This document shows positions 17,127-25,373 of a stretch of 64,000 nt of DNA, piece by piece; the stretch's first letter is position 1; every line of letters begins with the position of its first letter. Under the pieces are notes generated by a model. The model saw only the letters and a list, made by a program, of their open reading frames with translations, had not been told where the DNA came from and did no database searches. The DNA comes from Terrisporobacter vanillatitrophus (GTDB taxonomy: Bacteria > Bacillota > Clostridia > Peptostreptococcales > Peptostreptococcaceae), in contig NZ_CP154625.1 in the NCBI RefSeq assembly GCF_051148895.1, positions 1,798,001 to 1,862,000 of the forward strand, given 5' to 3'. A program made the position numbers and the translations under genes.

Positions 17127-17725
17127 GAAAAAGTAAAGGTTATTCTCAAGAGGCATTGTCAGTCGAAGCTAATGTTTCCATAACAAATATATACAACATA
17201 GAAAATTATAAAAAGCTAGTAAAAAAAGAAACCTTAGATAGTGTATTAAAACATCTAGATGTAGAAATGTCTTACGATGAATATGAAGATGCTGTAAATG
17301 ATAAATCAATTAAGCATTTAGGGGAATATGAGGAACTTTATAAAAATCAAACTTCTAAGTTAAAAACAAAAGTAGATAAAAAACTACGAGAAGCAGAAAA
17401 CTTATTAAAAAATGAAAAGTATGAAAAATCTTTAAAAATTTACTTATCATTTTTCGATACATTGGGACATGATAACAGCTACATACTAACATGTGTATTT
17501 CTTTATCAAAAGGTAGGAAAACATCATAAATCTATTAATTACTGTAATAAAATACTTAATAATGATGAAAATAATAGTCAAGCACAAAAAATTAAAGAAA
17601 GTAGTTTAGCATCATTAAAAGAGTTGAATTTACTAACAAAAGATAAAATGAAAAACTATACAATAAAAGATTTCATAGAATACTATAGAACAAGTGAAAA
17701 GACACTTTATAATCCTAAAACATAA
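17102..17725 (+). CDS. XRE-type HTH regulator with TPR-like C-terminal domain
   Basis: 207 residues from ATG 17102, or 212 if the GTG at 17087 is used; GGGTGG lies just before both. Residues 1-55 form an HTH (KIRKSKGYSQEALSVEANVSITNIYNIE). The rest is helical with TPR-like repeats (AENLLKNEKYEKSLKIYLSFFD, YQKVGKHHKSINYCNKIL). Such proteins often respond to peptides or act as phage-type repressors. It lies at the head of a prophage-like module. Confidence 0.8.
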   Translation: MRKNLRKIRKSKGYSQEALSVEANVSITNIYNIENYKKLVKKETLDSVLKHLDVEMSYDEYEDAVNDKSIKHLGEYEELYKNQTSKLKTKVDKKLREAENLLKNEKYEKSLKIYLSFFDTLGHDNSYILTCVFLYQKVGKHHKSINYCNKILNNDENNSQAQKIKESSLASLKELNLLTKDKMKNYTIKDFIEYYRTSEKTLYNPKT

Positions 17726-17778
17726 GAGGAATTATGTATAGACTTGTTAACTCAAAAATTAAATAATTAAAATATCAC

Positions 17779-17816
17779 AAAAACTGTCATATTAAATTTT
17801 AGTATGGCAGTTTTTT
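17779..17816 (+). terminator. Rho-independent terminator
   Basis: AAAACTGTCATA-type stem paired with TATGGCAGTTTTTT. It separates the HTH gene from the antirepressor operon. Confidence 0.85.
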
Positions 17817-17911
17817 ATAATATGATTTCTAAAAATATATTTTATAAACAGTTGGATTAATTACTCTATAATTTTATTAATAAAATTTATAAAAATAAAG
17901 GGGGAAAAATT

Positions 17912-18667
17912 ATGGAAGCTATGCATAACATACAACAACTAGTACCAGTCACAATTAATGAAAAAGAAGAAGTAGTTATAAGTTCCAGAGACTTGCACCA
18001 ATACCTTAATATTCAAACAAGATATAACGTATGGATACTAAGAATGCTGGAATATGGATTTGAAGAAAATGTAGATTATCAAAGGGTTACACAAAAATGT
18101 GATACACCTGGAGGAATTCAAAATCAAATGGATTATATATTGAAAATTGACATGGCAAAGGAAATTTGTATGATCCAAAGAAGTGAAAGAGGAAGACAAG
18201 CAAGAAAGTATTTTATCGAAATGGAAAAGGAATTTAACTCACCAGAAGCTCTTATTGCTAGATTGCTACAACTAAAAAATAAAATGCAAAATCAAAACAC
18301 AGACACGTCATCATTTACAAAGAGCAATACTGAAACTTATACTACTGCAAAAACTTCCACACTCAATACTGAAAAAAGCTCTACTAATTTATCTACAAAC
18401 TTCAGAGACACAGCAAAGATAATAGGTATTAGAGAAAACTTATTTATTAGCTGGCTACTTCTTAATAATTATTGTTACAGAGATGCTACAGACAATCTTA
18501 AACCTTATGGACACGCCATGGACTACTTTACTTTCAGATTTTATACAACAGAACATAATCATAGTGGAATACAGACTTTGATTAACTCAAGAGGAAGAGA
18601 AGTATTTAAAGCTTTATTAATAGATGAAAAGGTAATTAAAAATGATGAGATAAAATTATTAAATTAA
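17912..18667 (+). CDS. Phage antirepressor, AntA/AntB type
   Basis: 251 residues behind AAAGGGGGAAAAATT. The N-terminal AntA/AntB domain (VVISSRDLHQYLNIQTRYNVWILRMLEYGFEENVDY, then KIDMAKEICMIQRSERGRQARKYFIEMEKE) is well conserved. A threonine/serine-rich linker (about 128-165) leads to a C-terminal DNA-binding region (RDTAKIIGIRENLFISWLL) of the KilA-C kind. In phages it blocks the lysogeny repressor. It is followed 10 bases later by the replication gene. Confidence 0.9.
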   Translation: MEAMHNIQQLVPVTINEKEEVVISSRDLHQYLNIQTRYNVWILRMLEYGFEENVDYQRVTQKCDTPGGIQNQMDYILKIDMAKEICMIQRSERGRQARKYFIEMEKEFNSPEALIARLLQLKNKMQNQNTDTSSFTKSNTETYTTAKTSTLNTEKSSTNLSTNFRDTAKIIGIRENLFISWLLLNNYCYRDATDNLKPYGHAMDYFTFRFYTTEHNHSGIQTLINSRGREVFKALLIDEKVIKNDEIKLLN

Positions 18668-18677
18668 GGAGAATAAA

Positions 18678-19637
18678 ATGGGAAAGAGATATTATTGGTT
18701 AAAAGTTCAAAGAAATTTTTTTAGACAAAAATCAGTAAAAAAATTAAAGCAAAGTAAAAATGGAAATGAAAAAGTGCTTATATATTTAGAACTACTTGCT
18801 TTATCTTTGGAAAACGACAATAAATTAATATTTGAATATGTGGAAGATACTTTTGAAGAAGATTTAGCCCTTGAAATAGATGAAGATCCAAAGTTAGTAA
18901 AAGAAACAGTGGAGTATTTAAAAAAACAAAATCTTATAGAATGTGTAAGTGAAAGTGAGTATGTTCTTTTGGAGGCTTTTGAATTAACAGGTAGTGAAGA
19001 TAAAACTACTAAACGTGTTAGAAAACACAGAGAAAATAAAAAAGATAATTTAATAGAAGAAATTGAAACGGACAGTAACAAAAATGAAACAGGGTGTAAC
19101 GTTGATGAAACAGGTGGTAACAAAAATGAAACGCTAGAGAAAGAGAAAGAAATAGATATAGAAATAGATATAGAGAAAGATATAGATAAAAATACAAACA
19201 AAGAAAAAGCATGTGTGACTTATTTAAGTGACAAAACTAAAAAAATAAAAACTGCTGATAAAAACTTAAGCAAAATCACTAAGCTTTATGAGTCAAACAT
19301 AGGACCAATTTATCCAGCAAATAGAGATTGGTTTATTGAAATATCAGAAAAAATCCAGGCAGACCTTTTTAACAAAGCCATAGAAATATGCATTGATAAG
19401 TCTGTTGTAACGCCGTCTTACTTAAAAGGCATAATCAAAAAATGGATAAATGACAAAATATTTACCCTAGATCAGTACAAAGCTAAGGAAATAGAGCTTT
19501 TGAATAAAGAAAATAGGATAAGTACGTCTAAAAACAAGAAAACTTCCATAGAAAATCATGAAGATTATGATGAAGAAATTGACGAGGCAATGTTAAAAGA
19601 AATAAAAGAGCTTGAGGCCAAGCTGGGAGTAGTGTAG
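18678..19637 (+). CDS. Phage replisome organizer / DnaD-like replication protein
   Basis: 319 residues. The N-terminal winged-helix domain begins GKRYYWLKVQRNFFRQKSVKKL, as in phage replisome organizers. A central charged low-complexity stretch (about 150-180, alternating E, I, D, K) links it to a DnaD-like C-terminal domain (ITKLYESNIGPIYPANRDWF ... YLKGIIKKWINDKI). It should bind the phage origin and bring in the helicase loader encoded next. Confidence 0.88.
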   Translation: MGKRYYWLKVQRNFFRQKSVKKLKQSKNGNEKVLIYLELLALSLENDNKLIFEYVEDTFEEDLALEIDEDPKLVKETVEYLKKQNLIECVSESEYVLLEAFELTGSEDKTTKRVRKHRENKKDNLIEEIETDSNKNETGCNVDETGGNKNETLEKEKEIDIEIDIEKDIDKNTNKEKACVTYLSDKTKKIKTADKNLSKITKLYESNIGPIYPANRDWFIEISEKIQADLFNKAIEICIDKSVVTPSYLKGIIKKWINDKIFTLDQYKAKEIELLNKENRISTSKNKKTSIENHEDYDEEIDEAMLKEIKELEAKLGVV

Positions 19638-19647
19638 GGGGGAGCAT

Positions 19648-20403
19648 ATGGATGCAAAACTACTTGAAAGAATGAAAAAACTAATGAAAAACTGCAAAAC
19701 TGTTGAAGATAATTATGACTGTAAAAAATGCAGAGATTTTGGCTACGTATTTGAGAAAAACAGCCATAACTGTGAAGTTGCCATACCTTGTGAATGTTTA
19801 GCAAAAAAACAGTCACTGGAAAAATTGGATAAGTGCGGCCTAAGTGAAGCTTTTAAGGAAAAGACTTTTAGCTCTTATGAGTGTGCAAAAAAATATCAAA
19901 TTAAAGCAAGACATCAGGCACTTAAATTTTGCAATGATTTTGTAGATAATAATTCTTCTCTCATAATTTGTGGTCGCCCTGGCTCAGGAAAGACACATTT
20001 GGGAATAGCTGCCATGCTCAATTTAATAAATCAAAATGTGGGTTGTCGCTATGTGGAGTACAATTCCATGATGATGAATCTGAAACAATGTGTAACTGAC
20101 GAGGAGAATTTCATAAGAGAAATGGACAAGTACTTAAATCCCAGAGTGCTTTTTATAGATGATTTTTTGAAGGGGAAAATTACAGCAGCAGATCTTAATT
20201 ATATTTACAGAATCATAAACAGTAGATATTTAAAAAACATGCCACTAATTATTTCAACAGAAAAAACTATGGATGAAATAATAAGCTGGGACGAAGCTGT
20301 GGGAAGTAGACTTGTGGAAATGGCAAAAGACAATATTATAACTTTTAATGAAAGAAGTAATAACTACCGATTAAAAAACTATACACACTTACATAATGCC
20401 TAG
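19648..20403 (+). CDS. DnaC-like helicase loader (phage type)
   Basis: 251 residues. An N-terminal cysteine cluster (CKKCRDFGYVF ... CEVAIPCECL) may bind zinc. The AAA+ domain has Walker A GRPGSGKTH near 113 and Walker B VLFIDDFLKG. It loads the replicative helicase at the origin marked by the preceding protein. Start after GGGGGGAGCAT, 10 bases downstream of the DnaD-like gene. Confidence 0.9.
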   Translation: MDAKLLERMKKLMKNCKTVEDNYDCKKCRDFGYVFEKNSHNCEVAIPCECLAKKQSLEKLDKCGLSEAFKEKTFSSYECAKKYQIKARHQALKFCNDFVDNNSSLIICGRPGSGKTHLGIAAMLNLINQNVGCRYVEYNSMMMNLKQCVTDEENFIREMDKYLNPRVLFIDDFLKGKITAADLNYIYRIINSRYLKNMPLIISTEKTMDEIISWDEAVGSRLVEMAKDNIITFNERSNNYRLKNYTHLHNA

Positions 20404-20449
20404 TAGAAAATGATTTTAAATATATTTTAATAAAAAAGGGGGAGAAATT

Positions 20450-20698
20450 ATGAATGTTTTAATGGATGATATACCTTATAACTTACATACAATGGTTGAA
20501 ATTATAGGAATGGAGAATTTTTTGAAACTAAGTAAACTTTATGGAGGAAGTAATGTGTACATACCAGTTTATCACAGAGTAACTATGGGAGAGAGGAACA
20601 GAGAAATTGCAAGAACATATAACGGCAAAAACATTAACCAGCTTAGAATGAAATATGGAATGACAGAGCTACAATTAAAAAGATTAGCAGGTAAATAA
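20450..20698 (+). CDS. Mor-like transcription activator family protein
   Basis: 82 residues behind AAAGGGGGAGAAATT. The line FLKLSKLYGGSNVYIPVYHRV followed by a basic HTH (EIARTYNGKNINQLRMKYGMTELQLKRLA) is the Mor/C family pattern of phage Mu and many Firmicute prophages. It may be a late regulator left after loss of structural genes. Confidence 0.8.
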   Translation: MNVLMDDIPYNLHTMVEIIGMENFLKLSKLYGGSNVYIPVYHRVTMGERNREIARTYNGKNINQLRMKYGMTELQLKRLAGK

Positions 20699-20840
20699 TT
20701 CCTATTCAAATACTAGAATAGGTATATTAAAGTTAGCTAACTGTCATATATATGGGAAATAATGGTATAATATATTATGAACCAGATACTATATGCTATT
20801 TGATTTTCATGTACATTACATATAAAAAGGGGGTATAAGA

Positions 20841-20939
20841 GTGGGTATAGAAACTTTTCCTTGGACTTATTTTGTAGTTGTAGTAGTTATTGTAATTGCA
20901 TATTTTGGTGTAAGGAATTATAAAAATAATAAAAAGTAA
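20841..20939 (+). CDS. Tiny one-helix membrane protein
   Basis: 32 residues starting at GTG behind AAAGGGGGTATAAGA. A short N-terminus (IETFPWTY), a run of V/I forming one helix, and a basic tail NYKNNKK. It has the same layout as the 41-residue family but little sequence identity, and lacks the conserved 3' flank. Function unknown. Confidence 0.45.
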   Translation: MGIETFPWTYFVVVVVIVIAYFGVRNYKNNKK

Positions 20940-20987
20940 TAAACTACTATTTTGAGTATGTGAAAAAATTTGTAAATAACAAAACTC

Positions 20988-21032
20988 AACAGCCTCATAT
21001 AATATTTAACTATTGTAGGAGGCTGTATTTTT
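20988..21032 (+). terminator. Rho-independent terminator
   Basis: ACAGCCTC / GAGGCTGT stem extended by an imperfect inner stem, with T run. Confidence 0.75.
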
Positions 21033-21054
21033 ATGGGAAAAAGAAACATGGTAG

Positions 21055-21106
21055 CTATTTAAAGTTTATTTTAAGACTGATCAAAATCTTTATATAGACT
21101 ATATTT
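21055..21106 (+). repeat. 52-bp direct repeat flanking the sigma/anti-sigma operon, copy 1
   Basis: Matches 22931-22982 with three mismatches (shared core CAAAATCTTTATA). Each copy follows a terminator. Confidence 0.8.
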
Positions 21107-21323
21107 TCTGTATACAATACTTCAACACCATCCTCATATGTATACATTTAAATAATATATAATAGAAAATAATCTCAAAAATATATAACCTAGGCGATAT
21201 AATAAATATTATTAATTAAAAATAAATGCAACTATATAGGGAAAAACACTAGTCTAATAAGTGAAAAAGAAATAAATCAAAATTTTGAATAGTAATATGT
21301 ACATATTAAATCAGGAGGAAATA

Positions 21324-21821
21324 ATGGAAAACTTGATCAAAAAGGCCAAAAAAGGAGATGAAGAAGCCTTCTTTAATCTTATGGAAATAAATAAAATTTC
21401 ATTGTATAAGGCAGGAAGAGCTATATTAAATAATGATGAAGATGTGGCAGATACCATACAAGAAACAGTAATATCAGCTTATAGAAATATAAAATCTCTT
21501 AAGAATGATTCATATTTTAAAACATGGTTAACTAAAATATTAATCAATAAATGCAAGGATATAATCTCTAAAAATAAAGAAACAGTAATATTAGATGATT
21601 ATGTAGAAGAAGGATATATACAGGAGTTTTTAAGCAAATTTGAAATAGAAGATATGCTAAATGATTTATCAAAAGAACAAAAGTTAGTTGTGTCTCTTTA
21701 TTATATATCGCAGTTTAATACTAGGGAAATAAGCGAAATATTAAAAGAGCCAGAGGGTACTATAAAGTCCAGAATATCAAGGGCTAAAATAAAACTAAGA
21801 CAAAGCTTTGCTATGAGATAA
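21324..21821 (+). CDS. ECF-type RNA polymerase sigma factor
   Basis: 165 residues from ATG 21324, directly after AGGAGGAAATA; an upstream in-frame TTG lacks a site. Region 2 (DTIQETVISAYRNIKSLKNDSYFKTWLTKILINKCKD) and region 4 (LSKEQKLVVSLYYISQFNTREISEILKEPEGTIKSRISRAKIKLR) are both clear, with no region 1 or 3. It should direct a stress or envelope regulon. The next gene is likely its anti-sigma factor. Confidence 0.92.
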   Translation: MENLIKKAKKGDEEAFFNLMEINKISLYKAGRAILNNDEDVADTIQETVISAYRNIKSLKNDSYFKTWLTKILINKCKDIISKNKETVILDDYVEEGYIQEFLSKFEIEDMLNDLSKEQKLVVSLYYISQFNTREISEILKEPEGTIKSRISRAKIKLRQSFAMR

Positions 21822-21833
21822 GGAGGTATGAAA

Positions 21834-22856
21834 ATGAACAAAAACAATAAATTTTTAGATGATAATACAATACCAAATTGTGTAAATACAAAAATAGATG
21901 AAGCAAGAAATTTAATTAGAAAAGAAAATATAAAGAAAAGAAGGATTAAAAATGCATGTTTATCAGTAGCAGCTACTGTTGTTATATTTTTAGGAGTGAC
22001 TATTTTAAATCCAGCATTAGCAGATAAGGTGCCTTTTTTAGGAAATATAATAAATACTTTGAAAAAAGACAAAGAGTTATCAGAGAAACAACCATTTATC
22101 AAGAATATTAATAGCAAAAATGGAAGTGCATTAAATGAAAAAGTTATAAACAAAGATATAGGAATTACAGTACAAGAGGCTTACTGTGACGGAAGTAACA
22201 TATATATAAGCTATTTATTAGAATCGGAAAATAGGCATTTAGATGATATGGATCGTATCCGTATAAATGATGCTGAAAATGATGGGGATGTAATGGCTAG
22301 TTTTAGTAATGAAAAATTACAAGTTGATAATACTGTAAGCAAAAAAATAGATAAAAACACATATGCAATAATTCAGTGTATCGATTTAATGCCCCTTGTA
22401 AAAAAAGGTGTTGATGTAACACCAAGATTTAATTTAAGTATTAACATATCAAAACTCAGAGGATATACATCTAAGGAGGGAGATAAGATTGTAAAAGGTA
22501 ATTGGAGTTATAACATAGCTGTTAAAAAGGATGATAGTAAAAATATAGCTTATGAACCAAATTTAGAAAATAATAAATTTAAATTAAATAAGATACTTTT
22601 AACACCAAATACTACAGAGATAGAGATGGATATTCCACGTAATGCTCCCCATCCATATATGTTGGCTTATGATGATAAAGGTAAATTCTTAGAGGGTCTT
22701 ACTTTTAGCTATAATTTAGAAAGTGATTTAGGAACGATAGAATATGATAAGTTTACTCCTATTTCAAAAGACTCAAAATATATTTTGATACAAGTTATAG
22801 ATAAGAGCAAACAGGAGAAAGATGTACTTTGTGAGTTTAAAGTTCCATTAAAATAG
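21834..22856 (+). CDS. DUF4179 membrane protein, probable anti-sigma factor
   Basis: 340 residues from ATG 21834, 6 bases after AGGAGGT; the in-frame ATG at 21828 abuts the site. A cytoplasmic N-terminus of about 40 residues with a basic patch, one helix (NACLSVAATVVIFLGVTI), then the extracytoplasmic DUF4179 domain beginning LNPALADKVPFLGNII. This layout and the adjacent sigma factor gene indicate a membrane anti-sigma factor that holds the sigma factor at the cytoplasmic face; that is inference from context. Confidence 0.85.
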   Translation: MNKNNKFLDDNTIPNCVNTKIDEARNLIRKENIKKRRIKNACLSVAATVVIFLGVTILNPALADKVPFLGNIINTLKKDKELSEKQPFIKNINSKNGSALNEKVINKDIGITVQEAYCDGSNIYISYLLESENRHLDDMDRIRINDAENDGDVMASFSNEKLQVDNTVSKKIDKNTYAIIQCIDLMPLVKKGVDVTPRFNLSINISKLRGYTSKEGDKIVKGNWSYNIAVKKDDSKNIAYEPNLENNKFKLNKILLTPNTTEIEMDIPRNAPHPYMLAYDDKGKFLEGLTFSYNLESDLGTIEYDKFTPISKDSKYILIQVIDKSKQEKDVLCEFKVPLK

Positions 22857-22888
22857 TAACAAATTATATTTGCAACTTTTATATCATA

Positions 22889-22925
22889 AAAATCAGGTAG
22901 ATAAGATTTATCTACCTGATTTTTA
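22889..22925 (+). terminator. Rho-independent terminator
   Basis: AAAATCAGGTAGATAA paired with TTATCTACCTGATTTT. Confidence 0.9.
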
Positions 22926-22930
22926 CATTA

Positions 22931-22982
22931 CTATTTAAATTTTATTTTAAGACTCATCAAAATCTTTATACAGACTATATTT
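22931..22982 (+). repeat. 52-bp direct repeat flanking the sigma/anti-sigma operon, copy 2
   Basis: See 21055-21106. Confidence 0.8.
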
Positions 22983-23019
22983 ATCATTTAAAACATGATA
23001 AATTCTTTATATATTTACT

Positions 23020-23166
23020 TTATCTATTCATTTTAATAATATTGTTGGATAGCTCATTTATACTATCAGTCAAAGCTTGCAACTTTCCTTCTATTCTCAC
23101 CAATAAATAGAGAGAAATAGCAATGGGAAAACCAAGATTTGCTATCATAGATTGAATATTATCCAT
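23020..23166 (-). CDS. yvrJ: YvrJ family protein
   Basis: 48 residues: MDNIQSMIANLGFPIAISLY, then LLVRIEGKLQALTDSINELS. One short N-terminal membrane helix with the family GFPIA motif and an amphipathic helix. It follows the DUF2922 gene with a 16-base gap. The DUF1659-DUF2922-YvrJ cluster is widespread in Bacilli and Clostridia; role unknown. Confidence 0.88.
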   Translation of the reverse strand: MDNIQSMIANLGFPIAISLYLLVRIEGKLQALTDSINELSNNIIKMNR

Positions 23167-23182
23167 ATATATCACCTGAAAA

Positions 23183-23407
23183 CTATACTTCTAAATCGTA
23201 CTCAGTAGTTGTAGAATCAACTACCTTAGCAGATACACAAGTGACTATGTCATACCCCTTTGGTTGGAAGATATTTCTATCTTTTATTAAGTTCATAGCA
23301 TCTATTATCTCTTGTTCCAAAAGATCATCCCTTGGATCTTCAACAGTAACAGAAAAGCTATTACCTAAAGTGTTTTTAAACGTCATTATAAGTTTTTTTT
23401 CATCCAT
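23183..23407 (-). CDS. DUF2922 family protein
   Basis: 74 residues, KKLIMTFKNTLGNSFSVTVEDPRDDL then EQEIIDAMNLIKDRNIF, the DUF2922 signature of a beta hairpin followed by a helix. Ribosome binding site AGGAGG 8 bases upstream. Middle gene of a three-gene minus-strand operon. Confidence 0.9.
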   Translation of the reverse strand: MDEKKLIMTFKNTLGNSFSVTVEDPRDDLLEQEIIDAMNLIKDRNIFQPKGYDIVTCVSAKVVDSTTTEYDLEV

Positions 23408-23448
23408 ATTTTAACCTCCTAAAAATTAATTAAGTAAAGAGAATTTTA

Positions 23449-23670
23449 TTACTCTGATAAAGAAGAGTTGTCCACTCTGTTTGTGCCAGTTAAAGTGTGT
23501 TGTTGCATAGCTGCTAGAGCATTTACTACAGCCATAACATCATCGTTTGAAGCACCTGATTTTATACTTGAAAAAGTCTTAGTTTTTACTATTCTGTCTC
23601 CATTTAAATCTGTACCATGATCAAATTTAACCTTTATAGATGAAGCATTGGGAGTTGAAACTACTGCCAT
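23449..23670 (-). CDS. DUF1659 family protein
   Basis: 73 residues starting MAVVSTPNASSIKVKF and continuing GDRIVKTKTFSSIKSGASNDDVMAVVNALAAMQQ, typical DUF1659. First gene of the operon, behind AAGGAGG. These small proteins are thought to form beta-alpha folds; function is not known. Confidence 0.9.
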   Translation of the reverse strand: MAVVSTPNASSIKVKFDHGTDLNGDRIVKTKTFSSIKSGASNDDVMAVVNALAAMQQHTLTGTNRVDNSSLSE

Positions 23671-23918
23671 ATTATTACCTCCTTAAATTTTTTTGTGAGC
23701 TCACTTTCTACTTATATAATAAAAGAAGATTTTATACTAAAGTTAGATACAACTTTTGCAATTTAGTTGGTAAAATTATGTAAATAATGTAAAAAATTAC
23801 TAAATATACTGCAAATACCAGGAAAAAAATGGTGATAATATTTACTTTTCTTATTGACTTAATTAAATTAAAGGAATATAATTAGCAATTGTTAATCAAG
23901 AAGAGGGAGAAAATAAAT

Positions 23919-25184
23919 ATGGAAAGTACAATCGAAGCAATAGCAACTAATCATTTAATTTTTATATTTGCAACAATAGGTGTTACAGGAATTGTGTTAG
24001 GTAGATTAAGTGAAATATTAAAAATTCCAGACGTAATACTTTATTTAATAGCAGGAATAATAATAGGACCAGCAGTTTTAAACATAATAAGCGTACAATC
24101 TTTTCCAGTGGAAAATAACCTTATATTAACATTTGGATCAGCATTCATATTGTTTGAAGGTGGAAAAGAAATAAATTTAAAAGTATTAAATAAAGTTAAA
24201 ATAAGCGTAGGAATGTTGTCAACAGTAGGTGTTATAGTATCAGCTGTTGTAGTAGGTGTAGTATCAGGTAAAGTTTTTGGAATTCCAATGGTAACAGCTT
24301 TACTTATAGGAGCAGTGGTAGCATCAACTGACCCAGCGGCTCTTATACCAGTTTTTAAACAAGTTACTATAAAGGATAAAATAAAACAAACAGTAGTAAG
24401 TGAGTCAGCATTTAATGATGCGGTGGGAGCTATATTAGTTTCTACATTATTAGGAGTTGTAACTAGTGGTGAGTTTTCTGCCCTTGCTAGTATAAAAGAA
24501 TTACTTGTATCAGCAGGTGTAGGTATTGGTATAGGTGTAATAATAGGATATTTATTAACAGTATTTATGTCAGATAAAAAAATAGGAGTATTTCACTCTT
24601 ATGCACCAATAATGTCTTTATTAATAGTTGCCCTAGCTTATGAAATAGCAGTTAAACTTGGTGGTAGTGGATATATGGCAGTATTTATAGCAGGTTTAAT
24701 TTGTGGAAACAAAAAATTATTTGGACTATGGATACCAGAATACGACTTCCAATCAGTACAACATTTTTCAGAAAGTTTAGGTACAATGTGTCGTATGTCA
24801 ATATTTGTAGTACTTGGGACACAAGTAGACTTAGGAGCTCTTGCAACATATTGGGCGCCATCGCTACTAATTGTTTTAGTATTAATGTTTGTGGCAAGAC
24901 CACTTTCAATCTTAATATGTACAGCTTTTGATAAAAGTGCAAACTGGACTTTTAAAGATAGATTATTTATGATGTGGGTTAGGGAAACAGGAGTTATACC
25001 AGCTGCCCTATCAGGAATAATAGTTTCTATGAAAATTCCAGGATATGAAATAATATCATCAGTAGTATTTATGACAATACTTGTAACTTTAATAGTACAA
25101 GCTAGTACTACTAAAATGGTGGCTAAAAAACTTGGTGTTTTAGAAGATAGTGAAGATGGAGAAAAGATATCTCAAATTGCATAG
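23919..25184 (+). CDS. Cation:proton antiporter (CPA1/NhaP-like)
   Basis: 421 residues from ATG 23919, 9 bases after GAGGGAG; the longer frame from 23889 lacks a site. About 12 membrane helices. Family motifs include GRLSEILKIPDVILYLIAGIIIGP at the N-terminus, ASTDPAALIP (the TDP motif of the unwound helix) and SESAFNDAVGAI with the ion-binding N-D pair. It exchanges Na+ or K+ for protons at the plasma membrane. Single gene with its own terminator. Confidence 0.9.
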   Translation: MESTIEAIATNHLIFIFATIGVTGIVLGRLSEILKIPDVILYLIAGIIIGPAVLNIISVQSFPVENNLILTFGSAFILFEGGKEINLKVLNKVKISVGMLSTVGVIVSAVVVGVVSGKVFGIPMVTALLIGAVVASTDPAALIPVFKQVTIKDKIKQTVVSESAFNDAVGAILVSTLLGVVTSGEFSALASIKELLVSAGVGIGIGVIIGYLLTVFMSDKKIGVFHSYAPIMSLLIVALAYEIAVKLGGSGYMAVFIAGLICGNKKLFGLWIPEYDFQSVQHFSESLGTMCRMSIFVVLGTQVDLGALATYWAPSLLIVLVLMFVARPLSILICTAFDKSANWTFKDRLFMMWVRETGVIPAALSGIIVSMKIPGYEIISSVVFMTILVTLIVQASTTKMVAKKLGVLEDSEDGEKISQIA

Positions 25185-25217
25185 AGTTTAATTTGAAAAT
25201 AAATATAAAATTAAATT

Positions 25218-25267
25218 AAAAGGCGTGTATTTTCTAATTTGGAAAATATATGCCTTTTGATTTTTTT
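25218..25267 (+). terminator. Rho-independent terminator
   Basis: AAAAGGCGTGTATTTTC / GGAAAATATATGCCTTTT followed by T run. Confidence 0.88.
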
Positions 25268-25373
25268 AACATAAATATTTGGATATAATAAGTTATAGTA
25301 AGAAAAGGACTCATAGACATATTTTATGATATAAGTGTATAATATAACTTAACTAAAATTAAAGGAGCAACAA

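Larger units (their letters stand above)
20940..21323. other. Intergenic region before the sigma-factor operon
   Basis: 384 bases without a gene. It holds the terminator 20988-21032, the repeat 21055-21106 and presumably the sigma-operon promoter. Confidence 0.5.

Noticed and set aside
19120..19205. Short tandem GATATAGA-like units resembling a repeat array
   Set aside because: They encode the charged linker of the DnaD-like protein in frame; no spacer structure, so not a CRISPR or iteron array. An origin within it cannot be shown by eye.
19018..19212. Long minus-strand open frames opposite the DnaD-like gene
   Set aside because: They are shadows of the low-complexity E/K/D/I stretch of the plus-strand gene, and have no ribosome binding site.
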